A stretch of DNA of 64,000 nt from Sphingomonas suaedae (GTDB taxonomy: Bacteria > Pseudomonadota > Alphaproteobacteria > Sphingomonadales > Sphingomonadaceae). The notes under the pieces were generated by a model. That model did not search any database, was not told the origin of the DNA, and worked only from the letters and a program-made list of their open reading frames with translations. Positions 45,637-54,597 of the stretch are shown piece by piece. Numbering within the stretch: the first letter of the stretch is position 1; every line of letters begins with the position of its first letter. Position numbers and translations under genes: made by a program. The stretch lies in assembly GCF_007833215.1 (NCBI RefSeq), contig NZ_CP042239.1, positions 496,001-560,000 of the forward strand. The letters are read 5' to 3'.

Positions 45637-46504
45637 TGCCCGCCTCCGAGGTGCGCATCGTGAACCAGTATTGCGCCAGCGTGAGTGCCACGATCAGCAT
45701 GAACAGGATCTCCGCCGCCGCAGCGGCATAGCCGAGTTCCCAGCGCCAGAAGGCGGTTTCGAACATGAACAACACCATCGTCCGCGTCGCCCCGTTAGGG
45801 CCGCCGGCGGTGAGCAGCTGCGACTGGCCGAACAGCTGGAGCTGCGCAGCGGTCTGGAGCATCACCACCAGCACCACCGTGCGGCGGAGCGAGGGCAGGG
45901 TGATGCGCCAGAAGATCGTCCAGCGGCTCGCCCGGTCCAGCGCCGCGGCTTCGTAGATGTCGCCCGGTATCTGCTGAAGCCCGGCGAGGAACAGCATCAT
46001 CGGCAGCCCGATCGACCACCAGATGGTGGTGATCGCGAGCGCCCACAGCGCGAGCGTCGGATCGCTGAGGAACGGCAGCGGCGAGGTGCCGAGACCCTGT
46101 GCCACTTCGCCGAGCAACCCGGCATCGGGCGCGAGCACGAAGCGCCAGATCAACGTCACGATCGTCACCGACAGGACCGAGGAGGAGAAGAAGATGCCGC
46201 GGAACACTGCCGCATCGCGGGTCGGCCGGTTGAGCGCGAGCGCGAGCATCAGCGACACCACCGTCAGGATCGGCACGATCATCGCCGCGAGCAGCAAGGT
46301 CTGGAGGATCGCGGCATGGAAGACGGGATCGGCGGCGAGACGCGCATAATTATCGAGCGCGACGAAGCTGCCCCCACCGAACAGGTCGACCCGTTTCATG
46401 CTCAGCCCGATACCCGCCAGCAGCGGATAGATCAGGATGAACAGATAGATCGCCAGGAACGGCGCGACGAAGCCGAAACTGGCGAGCCGGTCACCGCGTC
46501 TCAT
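45626..46504 (-). CDS. ABC sugar importer permease (MalF-like)
   Basis: The 292-residue protein has six membrane helices, starting with APFLAIYLFILIYPLLAGI. The EAA loop reads DIYEAAALDRASRWTIFW, with Arg where Gly is usual (DGA becomes DRA). It overlaps the ATPase gene by 4 bases. Together with the MalG-like subunit it forms the inner-membrane channel. Confidence 0.92.
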   Translation of the reverse strand: MRRGDRLASFGFVAPFLAIYLFILIYPLLAGIGLSMKRVDLFGGGSFVALDNYARLAADPVFHAAILQTLLLAAMIVPILTVVSLMLALALNRPTRDAAVFRGIFFSSSVLSVTIVTLIWRFVLAPDAGLLGEVAQGLGTSPLPFLSDPTLALWALAITTIWWSIGLPMMLFLAGLQQIPGDIYEAAALDRASRWTIFWRITLPSLRRTVVLVVMLQTAAQLQLFGQSQLLTAGGPNGATRTMVLFMFETAFWRWELGYAAAAAEILFMLIVALTLAQYWFTMRTSEAGNGR

Positions 46505-47598
46505 GCGGCGGAATCCATGACCTGCGCGTGATGCCCATCGCCGTTGCAGTCGAATAGATGCGCTGCCGCGCCGTCGATGCGCAGGCGCACCCGGTCGCCC
46601 AGCTTGACGGCGCTCAGTCCGGCATCCTCGGCTGTGATCTCCTGACCATCACTCAGCTTGGCGTAGACCAGCGTGCGGTCGCCGAGCCGCTCGACCAGCA
46701 ACACTTCGGCCTCGCACGCACCTTCGCCCGATGCCGCCACCCGCACATGCTCGGGGCGCAGGCCGAGTTCGACCGGGCCGGACGGGAGCGCGGCGCGATC
46801 GATGCGTGTCGTCACCTCGGTCCCGTCGCCCAGCCGCACGCGCGCGGGGCCTTCGCCCGGCACCAGCGCGGCGGGCAACAGGGTCATTGCCGGCGACCCG
46901 ACGAACCGTGCGACGAAGCTGTTCGCCGGGCGCGTGTAGATATCCATCGGCGCGCCGATCTGCTGGATGCGGCGATCGTTCATCACGACGATGCGGTCGG
47001 CCAGCGTCATCGCCTCGGCCTGGTCGTGCGTCACCATGATGATCGCGGCGTCGACGCGGCGTCGCAGCTGGGCGAGCTCGACCCGCGTCCGCGTGCGCAG
47101 CGCGGCATCGAGGTTCGACAGCGGTTCGTCGAACAGGAACAGCTTGGGGTGCTTGACGATCGCGCGGCCGATCGCGACGCGCTGACGCTGGCCGCCCGAC
47201 ATCTGGGCGGGCTTCTTGTCGAGCTGGCTCTCGATCTCCAGCACCGCCGCCGCCTGGGCGATCCGCGCGTCGATCTCATTCTGCGGAACCCGCGCATTGC
47301 GCAGGCCGAACGCCATATTCTCGCGCACCGTCATGTGCGGGTAGAGCGCATAGGCCTGGAACACCATCGCCACGTCGCGCGCGCCGGGATGCAGCTGATC
47401 GATGCGCCGGCCATCCAGCACCACTTCGCCCGCATCGGCGATCTCGAGCCCCGCGATGATGCGGAGCAGCGTGGACTTGCCGCTCCCGGACGGGCCCAGG
47501 AACGCGATGAACTCGCGGTCGCTCATGCTCAACGATACATCGTCGAGAACCGGCGTTTCTCCATAGGCCTTGCGGACGTTACGAAGCTCGAGGCTCAC
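46501..47598 (-). CDS. ABC sugar importer ATPase (MalK/UgpC-like)
   Basis: GTG 47598 gives 365 residues beginning SLELRNVRKAYG, the normal start of the family; the open frame upstream is AT-rich promoter DNA. Walker A is GPSGSGKST, signature MSGGQRQRVAIGRA, Walker B LFLFDEPLSNLD, and a TOBE-like regulatory domain occupies about residues 240-365. It energises uptake through the MalFG-like permeases. An operator-like AT-rich dyad lies 13 bases upstream of the start. Confidence 0.93.
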   Translation of the reverse strand: MSLELRNVRKAYGETPVLDDVSLSMSDREFIAFLGPSGSGKSTLLRIIAGLEIADAGEVVLDGRRIDQLHPGARDVAMVFQAYALYPHMTVRENMAFGLRNARVPQNEIDARIAQAAAVLEIESQLDKKPAQMSGGQRQRVAIGRAIVKHPKLFLFDEPLSNLDAALRTRTRVELAQLRRRVDAAIIMVTHDQAEAMTLADRIVVMNDRRIQQIGAPMDIYTRPANSFVARFVGSPAMTLLPAALVPGEGPARVRLGDGTEVTTRIDRAALPSGPVELGLRPEHVRVAASGEGACEAEVLLVERLGDRTLVYAKLSDGQEITAEDAGLSAVKLGDRVRLRIDGAAAHLFDCNGDGHHAQVMDSAA

Positions 47599-47610
47599 TG
47601 AGGCATCCCA

Positions 47611-47625
47611 TATTATCTTATTTAT
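47611..47625. promoter_or_regulatory. Weak operator-like dyad upstream of the ABC importer operon
   Basis: TATTAT-CTT-ATTTAT keeps the CTT spacer and 4 of 6 bases in each arm of ATTTAT-N3-ATAAAT. It lies directly before the ATPase start. On its own it would not be convincing. Confidence 0.4.
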
Positions 47626-47720
47626 CGCACTTTTTAGCAAAAGCCCGCCTGACGTCAATGCGCGGCTTGCCGGGCAGGCTCACCGGTGTGCCCAAAAACC
47701 CGCGCAGAAACCACACTCGC

Positions 47721-47735
47721 ATTTATCTTATAAAT
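47721..47735. promoter_or_regulatory. Perfect operator-like palindrome ATTTAT-CTT-ATAAAT
   Basis: This is the best copy of the dyad family, located 50 bases upstream of the cytoplasmic GH43 gene and facing the divergent ABC importer operon. It defines the consensus used for the sites at 31997, 38933, 40144 and 47611. Confidence 0.7.
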
Positions 47736-47784
47736 GTGGTTTAGCGCTGCCGAACCGCCCGTGTGACCCGGAAAGAAGCCGATC

Positions 47785-49176
47785 ATGACCATCCAGTTCG
47801 AAGCCATCGCCGCAGCGCAAGCGCCGCACAGCCAGATCATCGTGCGCCGTGGCGACGCCGAACGCACCTACCAGCTCGCCTCCGGCGACCACTCCGCCTA
47901 TGTCGACTTCTTCAACCGCGTCGCCGACGACTTCGCCACCCGGCGTCCGCACGTGCTGAGCGGTCCCGCGCCGAGCGACCTGCCCGCGCCGAACTGGGAG
48001 CCGCTGCTCACGGAAAATGCGGACCCCCGAATCACCTGCGGCTATGGCGACCCGGCGGTGCTGAAGACCGATCAGGGCTATATCCTCGTCGCGACCTCCA
48101 ACGATGCGCCGGATGCCTTTCCGATCCTCCACTCGGACGACCTCAAGACCTGGACCCACAAGGGCTTTGTATTTGCCGAGGGCGAGGCGCCCGACTGGAC
48201 CGCGCATGGTCGCCATGTCGGCGATTTCTGGGCGCCGGAAATGGCGCGCGTCGGCGACGAATATTGGCTGGTCTACACCGCCCGGCAGAAGTCGAACGCG
48301 CTCGCCATCGGGTTGGCCAAGAGCGACAGCCCGTTCGGCCCGTGGCGCGACCTCGGCCATCCGCTGGTCACTGCGCACGCCGTGAACACCACTGGGCTGA
48401 CCGGCGATGCCGCCCAGCCGGTGATGAGCGGCGGCGTGATCGATTCGCACATCTTCATCGACGACGATGGCGAGCGCTATCTGCTGTGGAAGCGCGACAC
48501 CAACGGCGTCTGGCCGCGCCCGCTCGCCGGCCTGTTCCGCCAGCGGCCCGAGCTGATCGACCAGGTGTTCGCGACCGAGGCCGACCGTCGCACGGCGTCG
48601 CTTGCCGCCGCGCTCCAGCTCTGGGCCAATTCACAGCGGCCGATGGAACGCTTCTTCCTGATGCAGCCGCTGATCGAGGCGGTGCTCGACAACTGGCAGC
48701 AGGTAAAGGCCGCACTCGCCGACATCCCGGAGGCGGAGGCGATCCTCGATGCGATGAGCACGCCGATCTATGCGCAGCGCCTGACCGAGAGCGGCGAGCG
48801 GGTGGGCGAGGAGCATCTGGTGCTGACCAATGACCTCGATTGGGAGGGGCATCTGATCGAGGGGCCATGGGTCACCAAGCAGCAGGGCCGCTACTGGATG
48901 TTCTACGCCGGAAACGATTTCGGCACGCCCGCCTATGGCATCGGCGTTGCAGTGGCCGACCATATCTTCGGCCCGTACGTCAAACAGGGCGATCCGCTGC
49001 TCAAGTCGACGACGACCTGGTGGGCGCCCGGCCATGCCTCTGTCGCGCCGGGTCTCGATGGGGCGCCGCAGCTGTTCTTCCACGCCTTCTTCCCCGGCAC
49101 CGGCGGCTACAACGAATTCCGCGCGCTGCTGACGACCCGGCTGCAATTCGGACCGGACGGCGTCACGACGGGCTAG
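47785..49176 (+). CDS. Cytoplasmic glycoside hydrolase family 43 enzyme with an internal helical insert
   Basis: The 463-residue protein lacks a signal peptide, so it acts on sugars already imported. The GH43 catalytic acids are in GYGDPAVL (Asp), [12 protein letters not shown] (Asp) and LIEGPWVTK (Glu). Between the second and third lies an unusual, mostly helical insert of about 90 residues (roughly 240-330) that interrupts the propeller. It might cap the active site or mediate oligomerisation. The palindrome at 47721 suggests joint control with the importer. Its stop overlaps the convergent lactonase stop. Confidence 0.88.
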   Translation: MTIQFEAIAAAQAPHSQIIVRRGDAERTYQLASGDHSAYVDFFNRVADDFATRRPHVLSGPAPSDLPAPNWEPLLTENADPRITCGYGDPAVLKTDQGYILVATSNDAPDAFPILHSDDLKTWTHKGFVFAEGEAPDWTAHGRHVGDFWAPEMARVGDEYWLVYTARQKSNALAIGLAKSDSPFGPWRDLGHPLVTAHAVNTTGLTGDAAQPVMSGGVIDSHIFIDDDGERYLLWKRDTNGVWPRPLAGLFRQRPELIDQVFATEADRRTASLAAALQLWANSQRPMERFFLMQPLIEAVLDNWQQVKAALADIPEAEAILDAMSTPIYAQRLTESGERVGEEHLVLTNDLDWEGHLIEGPWVTKQQGRYWMFYAGNDFGTPAYGIGVAVADHIFGPYVKQGDPLLKSTTTWWAPGHASVAPGLDGAPQLFFHAFFPGTGGYNEFRALLTTRLQFGPDGVTTG

Positions 49177-50048
49177 CCCGCAAAGCGGTGGGGCGGTAGG
49201 CCTTTGACGCCGGGATCGACCTCGAACAGATAGCCGCCATGCGGCTCGTCGATGCCGTCGGCGGCGGAGGTGATGAACATCCGATCGTACGAGTCGCCGG
49301 CAAAGGTCATGCTGGTGATCTGGCTGGCGGGCACGTGGATCGCGCGCTCGACCTTGCCGTCGGGGTCGAACCGGCTGACCCGCGATCCCCCCCAATGCGC
49401 GACCCACAGACCGCCCTCGGCATCGAAGGTCATGCCGTCGGGATGACCCCAGTCGGACTCGAACTGCAGCCACAGTTCGCGCGGTCCGAGCGTCGCGCCG
49501 TCGAGCGCGAAGCGATAGATCTGCCCCAGCACGGTGTTGGTGTGGAAAAGCCAGCGTCCGTCGGGGCTGATCGCGGGCCCGTTGGCGACGTGATAGCCGT
49601 TGTCCATCCGCTCAATCGATCGATCGGCTTCGATGCGGTACAAGGAACCGGCCGGAACGTCGCAACTCACCGGCATGGTGCCGGCCCAGAGGCGCCCGTC
49701 GCGATCGGCCTTGGCGTCGTTCATCCGATTGATCGCTGGTTCGTCCGCGGGCAGGTCGACCAGCGGCTCGATCGAGACCGGCGTCGGCGATGCGGGGTCG
49801 AGGACCACCACCTTCACCCCGCTGCGGAACCCGGCGACTAGCCCCGACGCGTCGCGCCGCTCGATCACCCAGCCGACCATCTCGGGCATGATCCAGCTGT
49901 TCACCGTCCTGTCGGCGAGCGACAGGCGGTTGATCCGCTGTTCGATGATATCGACCCAGTAGAGCGATCCGTCGCGCGCGGCGAGCGGCCCTTCGCCAAG
50001 CTGGTCGCACCGGTTGCGCGAAATGATCTGGACATCGTCAAGGCGCAT
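49173..50048 (-). CDS. SMP-30/gluconolactonase-family lactonase, probable galactonolactonase
   Basis: This 291-residue six-bladed propeller has the SMP-30 metal site: Glu in [12 protein letters not shown], Asn/Asp in [17 protein letters not shown], Asn in [12 protein letters not shown] and Asp in [17 protein letters not shown]. It would hydrolyse the galactonolactone made by galactose dehydrogenase to galactonate, filling the second pathway step otherwise missing from the dgo operon. It lies opposite the GH43 gene with overlapping stops. Specificity for another aldonolactone is possible. Confidence 0.87.
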   Translation of the reverse strand: MRLDDVQIISRNRCDQLGEGPLAARDGSLYWVDIIEQRINRLSLADRTVNSWIMPEMVGWVIERRDASGLVAGFRSGVKVVVLDPASPTPVSIEPLVDLPADEPAINRMNDAKADRDGRLWAGTMPVSCDVPAGSLYRIEADRSIERMDNGYHVANGPAISPDGRWLFHTNTVLGQIYRFALDGATLGPRELWLQFESDWGHPDGMTFDAEGGLWVAHWGGSRVSRFDPDGKVERAIHVPASQITSMTFAGDSYDRMFITSAADGIDEPHGGYLFEVDPGVKGLPPHRFAG

Positions 50049-50233
50049 TGGCGAACCCTTTTGCGGCGCGAGATTGCGGGCCGGCCATATGCGGCTTTTG
50101 CCCGGCCTGAAAGTCTCTCCGGTCGATCCGTATGCAGTGCGTTGCAGTCACCTCCAGGAGGCCCCGACCTGCGGAAATACGGCCATCTGCCAAAATTAAC
50201 ACCCTGAGAATGCCGCAGTCGCAGCCACATGTT

Positions 50234-51013
50234 TTAGCGCTCGCCCGCTCGGCACGCAGAGGCCTCGACCTGCAATATGTCGATCGAGAACGATCCATCG
50301 ACTTCGATCGCGAAATAGGTGGCAATTTGTACCGAGGCCAACTGCTGGAGCGATCGAATGGCCGTTTGATGCGCTGTGGAGGTCCGCATGCGGCCGACCC
50401 AAGAGGCAAAGTCCATCCGGATGCGGCGTTTCTCGGCACGACGCGCACGAAAGCCTGCGCGGACCAGCGCAGCAGCCCACTCGGACTCGCTATAATTCCG
50501 CACATGGGACGGGTCGCGCAGCAGTTCGATCGCCTGGAGATGTGTGTCGCACGCCGGGACTGCCGGCGAGATGACGTCAATGAAGATTGCCGGGCTACCT
50601 GGCTTGAGCACGCGCCGAACTTCCCGCAACCCCGCGTCCCAATCGCACCAATGGTGCGCCGAATAGCGGCAGGCCGCCAGATCGAACGATGCATCTTCGA
50701 AGGGCAAGCGCTCGGCGGGTGCGCCCGTCGTCTCGATGTTCGAAAGGCCATGTTGGCGTGCTGTCTCTGCGACGACCTTGAGCATTTCTGAGGACAGGTC
50801 GACGGCGACAACAGTTTGCGCATGTTGCGCTAGTCGATAGGCGACATGCCCGCCGCCCGTGCCGATATCCAGCGCCCGTGCGGGGCGCACCTCAGCGCAG
50901 ATCTGCGCCAATGCGTCGAGGTCCTCGCCGGTGGAATGAACGCTGCTGGAGAGATAGGCCGCAGCTTGGCTGCCGAACTGCGCGTTGACGATGGCGTCAT
51001 GGGAACGGGTCAT
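50234..51013 (-). CDS. Class I SAM-dependent methyltransferase
   Basis: ATG 51013 (GAGGAG 9 bases upstream) gives 259 residues. SAM motifs are ALDIGTGGGHVAYRLA (motif I), VVAVDLSSEML (acidic residue of motif II) and FDLAACRYSAHHW (motif IV region). It belongs to the UbiE/Methyltransf_11 type, whose substrates are small molecules. It is divergent from the MmyB-like regulator, which often controls its neighbour. The substrate is unknown. Confidence 0.88.
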   Translation of the reverse strand: MTRSHDAIVNAQFGSQAAAYLSSSVHSTGEDLDALAQICAEVRPARALDIGTGGGHVAYRLAQHAQTVVAVDLSSEMLKVVAETARQHGLSNIETTGAPAERLPFEDASFDLAACRYSAHHWCDWDAGLREVRRVLKPGSPAIFIDVISPAVPACDTHLQAIELLRDPSHVRNYSESEWAAALVRAGFRARRAEKRRIRMDFASWVGRMRTSTAHQTAIRSLQQLASVQIATYFAIEVDGSFSIDILQVEASACRAGER

Positions 51014-51054
51014 ATGATGTACTCCTCGATCCCGTGCTGCCATGATTTTAGCCC

Positions 51055-51084
51055 GTTACAAGATAAGCGTTTATACTGTTACAA
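51055..51084. promoter_or_regulatory. GTTACAA direct repeats in the methyltransferase/regulator gap
   Basis: GTTACAA occurs at 51055-51061 and 51078-51084, 23 bases apart (about two helical turns), immediately before the regulator start. It is a candidate autoregulatory site for the helix-turn-helix protein. Confidence 0.4.
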
Positions 51085-51876
51085 TGACTCCCATGAACAG
51101 CGATGAACGGCGCAAACTGCTTGGGAGCTTCATCCGGTCGCATCGGGAGCGGATGAAGCCGGATGTGGTGGTCCGTCGCCGGCGGACGCCGGGGTTGCGC
51201 CGAGAAGAACTGGCGGCGCGTGCCGGGATCGGCGTGACCTGGTGCGCTTGGATCGAGCAAGGTCGCGATGTCGGCGTCTCCGCCGAGACATTCGCTCGCC
51301 TTGCAGAGGCGCTGGCGCTCACCCCGGCGGAGCGTGCCTATCTATTCGAACTGGGCGACCGCCGCGATCCCGCCGAACCGCCCGTCTCGACGATCACGGA
51401 GGCTCCTGCTTCCGTAGCCGCGCTCGTCATGATGCTGCCGGTTCCGGCCTATGGGCTGGATCGCCTTTGGAACGCGAGTTGCTGGAATCCCGCAGCTGAG
51501 CGCTTGTTCGCGGGCTGGCTTGGCCCCGCCGGGGAGCGCAATCTGCTGCGTTATACTTTTCTTTCGCCATCGGCTCGGACGCTCCTGCCGGACTGGGAGC
51601 AGCGCGCGCGCCGGGTCCTAGCCGAATTTCGGGCTGATTGCGCGCGGCTGATGAAGGATCCGTTCCTGGATGCCCTCGTCAGAGATTTGCGTGAGAGGTC
51701 CGAATTGTTCGTCCACGAATGGGAGACGCAGAGCGTGTCGGCGCGAGAAGGCGGCAGGACGTTCGTTCATCCCTTGGACGGGACCGCTCAGCTTTGACCA
51801 GCATACTTTCAGTGCAGCGGAACGTCCGGACCACAAAATGGTGGTACTGATGCCAACCGCTGGTGTGAACCGCTGA
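51084..51876 (+). pseudogene. MmyB-like XRE-family regulator with C-terminal frameshift
   Basis: From ATG 51084 (or 51093) the frame encodes an N-terminal helix-turn-helix (GLRREELAARAGIGVTWCAW, then LEQG-like IEQGRDVGVSAETF) and an MmyB-type ligand-binding domain with WNASCWNPAAERLF. It stops at 51797 just after HPLDGTAQL. The next frame continues GPLSFDQHTFSAAERPDHKM and ends at 51876, which is the normal MmyB C-terminus. One extra base near 51780-51784 (GGGACCG where GGGCCG would restore the frame) explains it. The domain is nearly complete, so some function may remain. Confidence 0.7.
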
Positions 51877-52131
51877 CAAGAACCGCTGCCGACTTTACAG
51901 CGCAAAGAGGCCAAGCTTAGGCACAGATTGAACGGGTAGTTGCGGAAACGTGGCGCCTACCTCCCATTCTTCCTGTTACCGCAATCGGTTCGGAAACCCC
52001 AATTCGGTGGACCGTCGTGGAAGCGGTCTGGACATCGGATTCGGCCTTTGACGAGCCTTGTCGAGGCCTGTCGTTTAAACGTCTAGAAGATCCAGCGCGC
52101 TCAAGGTGTTATCCAAGCGACTCCGCCTCCC

Positions 52132-54501
52132 TTAGAATTGTGTGCGCACCCCGAACACGATGCTCCGCCCGCGCAGCGGCGACTGGTCCTTGACGAACGA
52201 GGTGTGCACGAAGGCAAGCTCGTTGGTCAGGTTCGTTCCCCGCGCATAGATTTCGACGTCGGCGCCTCGGCCCATGTCGATCGTGTAGCCGATCGTCGCA
52301 TTGACCATGTTGTAGCCGTCGGTCGGCGTCTCATAGCGCGCCACCTTGTTCTGCCCGAAAGTGCGATAATATTCGAGGTCGGCCGATAACGCCCCCGCGG
52401 CATAGGCGTAGCGCGCGCCCAGCCGACCCGGCGGGATGCGCGGCAGATTGTCGTCGTCGTCGGTCAGGTTGGTTGCGACATAATCGCCGAACACAGTAAC
52501 TTTCGAAGCCGGATCGAGCTGAAAGCTGACCTGCCCGTCCGCGCCGTAAAATTCGGCATCGGCGGTGGTATAGAGCAGGAAGTCGTGGCGCTGCCCGGTG
52601 GTGAATTCCGTCTCGAGCAGATGCGCGAAGATGTAGTTGTCGACAGCCTGGTAGAAGGCGCCGATCTCGAACTCCAGCGGTCCGCCCGCCTTGCGGAAGG
52701 TCAGGTTGATCGCCCGCGCGCGCTCCATCACATCGTCGTCATAGTTGAACAGGTCGTCGGGAAGGTAATTCTGCACGAACCCTGTCGCCAGAAGACCGAC
52801 CTCATAGCTGTTGGTCGCAAGGCTGCTGCCATCCGCGAACAGTTCGCGCACATTGGGCGCGCGTTCGGTCTGCGCCAGCGAGAGCGCGAGCGAGTATCCG
52901 GAGGTGACGTTCCAGATCGCGCCGAACGAGATCGAGAAGGGATTGTGCTTCCGATCGGGATTGCCAGCGATAAAGGAGTCCCGTCGCATTTGCTCGACAA
53001 CCTGACGCCAGTCGGCGCCATAGTTGTCGATGTAGTAACCCCAATACTCTTCTTCCAAGTTGATATAGAACGCGCCGGGGATCGGCGTCTTGATCGTGCG
53101 CCAGTCCTTACGCGCCGCGATCTCGATGTCGATCGGGCCGATGCTGCGGCGCTCGCTCAGGAAAATGCCGATATTCTCGGTCAGATACTTCTGGGTCCCG
53201 GCGAAGCCGAACGAAGCCGTCGGTGGAACATGCAGATCGATCAGGTTCAGTCCGCTGAAGGTCCCGTCGGTATATTGCACGCCCAGCGTGCCGGTGAAGC
53301 CGAACACGGACTTGTGGGTCAGCTCGATCCGGCCGTCCCACACCTTGTTCGTGTAGCGACTGTAGAGGATCGGGCCGTCGACTTCGTCATGCTGATAGTC
53401 GGTGTAAGACCCGCGGATCCGGATATCGGAAAAGCCGGGCAGCAGGTCGACGAAATCGCCACGCAGGTCGACGCGTTCGCTGCGCAGGTCGATCAGCGCC
53501 GTGTCGCTGTCGGGGTTGTCGAGCGGGTTCTGATAGTTGCCGTGTCCGATGCAATGCAGGTCGATCCGGCCGGGGGCCGGGAAGGGATAGCCATGAAGGT
53601 GGCACACCCCGTTGGCGTGACTGTGCCCGGGCAGGCCATATTCTGCATCCTGCCGTGTATAGGCCGCGCCGATATAGCCCTTGTCGGTCACCCAGGATGC
53701 TCCGAAGGCGTAGCTCGAGCTCTCGGCAAAGGAATCCTTGAGCCTGTCGGTCCCAAAGCTCGCGGGAACGCCATAATTCTCGCGATCCGAATAGGACGCT
53801 TCCGCGTGCAGCGCGATCGGTCCCAGCGCGGCGGTGACGCGACCGGCGGTGGTCATTTCCTGGTCTGCCGTTCCATAGCGCACCTCGGCGGCGCCGGTGA
53901 CGCCGCCTTTCGGAAGCGCCTTGGGAACCTTGCCGTCGATCAGGTTGACCGCACCATTGACTGCGTTGCCGCCATAGCGGATGGCTGCCGGACCGCGCTG
54001 GACCTCGATCGCGTCGAGCAGCAGCGGGTCGGTGACGACGGCATGGTCGGGCGACACCGAAGCTGCATCGAACACATTCGCCCCGTCGGACAGGATCTCG
54101 ATGCGCGGCAGCGTTTGCCCGCGAATAACCGGGCGAGCGGCACCCGCACCGAAATTGTCCATATGCACGCCGGGCAACCCCTCCAGCGTCTCGCCCAGCG
54201 TACCACGCCGGCGATGGACCAGAGCATCACCGCTCAGAACGGTGACCGGGAGGGGAGTCGCCTTGTCGGAGGATGAAAGCGACTGACCGGTTATGACGAT
54301 CGTTTCGGAAGATGGCTGTGCGCGGGACTCGCGCGACACCTGCACGCCGTCCTTACCGTCGGTCGCCGTGTCCTGCGCCCAGGCGTCAAGGGGCAGGACA
54401 GCCAGGGTGGACGCGAAAGAAAAAAGGCAGGCCTTCGCCTGCCGCGAATTGGCGACGCTCAAACGGGTTCTCCATTGTCCTGTTTGGCGTCGCCTACGCA
54501 T
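52132..54501 (-). CDS. ZnuD-like TonB-dependent receptor with His/Cys-rich loop
   Basis: From ATG 54501 the product is 789 residues with a long leader ending AWAQ. The frame is open further upstream but would cross the terminator of the preceding gene. After the TonB box (ETIVITGQ) and plug, residues 293-321 form a loop with six His and two Cys (GHSHANGVCHLHG, then LHCIGHGN), matching the zinc-capture loop of ZnuD receptors. The barrel ends in Phe. It probably imports zinc across the outer membrane. Heme uptake is an alternative known for the family. Confidence 0.87.
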   Translation of the reverse strand: MRRRRQTGQWRTRLSVANSRQAKACLFSFASTLAVLPLDAWAQDTATDGKDGVQVSRESRAQPSSETIVITGQSLSSSDKATPLPVTVLSGDALVHRRRGTLGETLEGLPGVHMDNFGAGAARPVIRGQTLPRIEILSDGANVFDAASVSPDHAVVTDPLLLDAIEVQRGPAAIRYGGNAVNGAVNLIDGKVPKALPKGGVTGAAEVRYGTADQEMTTAGRVTAALGPIALHAEASYSDRENYGVPASFGTDRLKDSFAESSSYAFGASWVTDKGYIGAAYTRQDAEYGLPGHSHANGVCHLHGYPFPAPGRIDLHCIGHGNYQNPLDNPDSDTALIDLRSERVDLRGDFVDLLPGFSDIRIRGSYTDYQHDEVDGPILYSRYTNKVWDGRIELTHKSVFGFTGTLGVQYTDGTFSGLNLIDLHVPPTASFGFAGTQKYLTENIGIFLSERRSIGPIDIEIAARKDWRTIKTPIPGAFYINLEEEYWGYYIDNYGADWRQVVEQMRRDSFIAGNPDRKHNPFSISFGAIWNVTSGYSLALSLAQTERAPNVRELFADGSSLATNSYEVGLLATGFVQNYLPDDLFNYDDDVMERARAINLTFRKAGGPLEFEIGAFYQAVDNYIFAHLLETEFTTGQRHDFLLYTTADAEFYGADGQVSFQLDPASKVTVFGDYVATNLTDDDDNLPRIPPGRLGARYAYAAGALSADLEYYRTFGQNKVARYETPTDGYNMVNATIGYTIDMGRGADVEIYARGTNLTNELAFVHTSFVKDQSPLRGRSIVFGVRTQF

Positions 54502-54505
54502 GAGA

Positions 54506-54518
54506 TGATATACCGTCA
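54506..54518. promoter_or_regulatory. Candidate Zur-type dyad before the ZnuD-like receptor
   Basis: On the minus strand TGACGGTATATCA lies just upstream of the ATG. It matches the dyad TGACATTATATCA at 62938-62950 in 11 of 13 bases. As an operator it would overlap the translation start region. Confidence 0.4.
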
Positions 54519-54552
54519 ACTCACTTTGGCTCATTGATTTTTGTAATGCCCA

Positions 54553-54589
54553 CAAAAATGGCGGCGTCGGCTGTCCCGACGCCGCCATT
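54553..54589 (-). terminator. Rho-independent terminator after the second receptor gene
   Basis: Read on the minus strand, AATGGCGGCGTCGG-GACAG-CCGACGCCGCCATT forms a perfect 14-bp stem with a 5-base loop and runs into TTTTTGTG. It starts 9 bases after the stop of the receptor at 54598. Confidence 0.92.
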
Positions 54590-54597
54590 CTCTGGAC

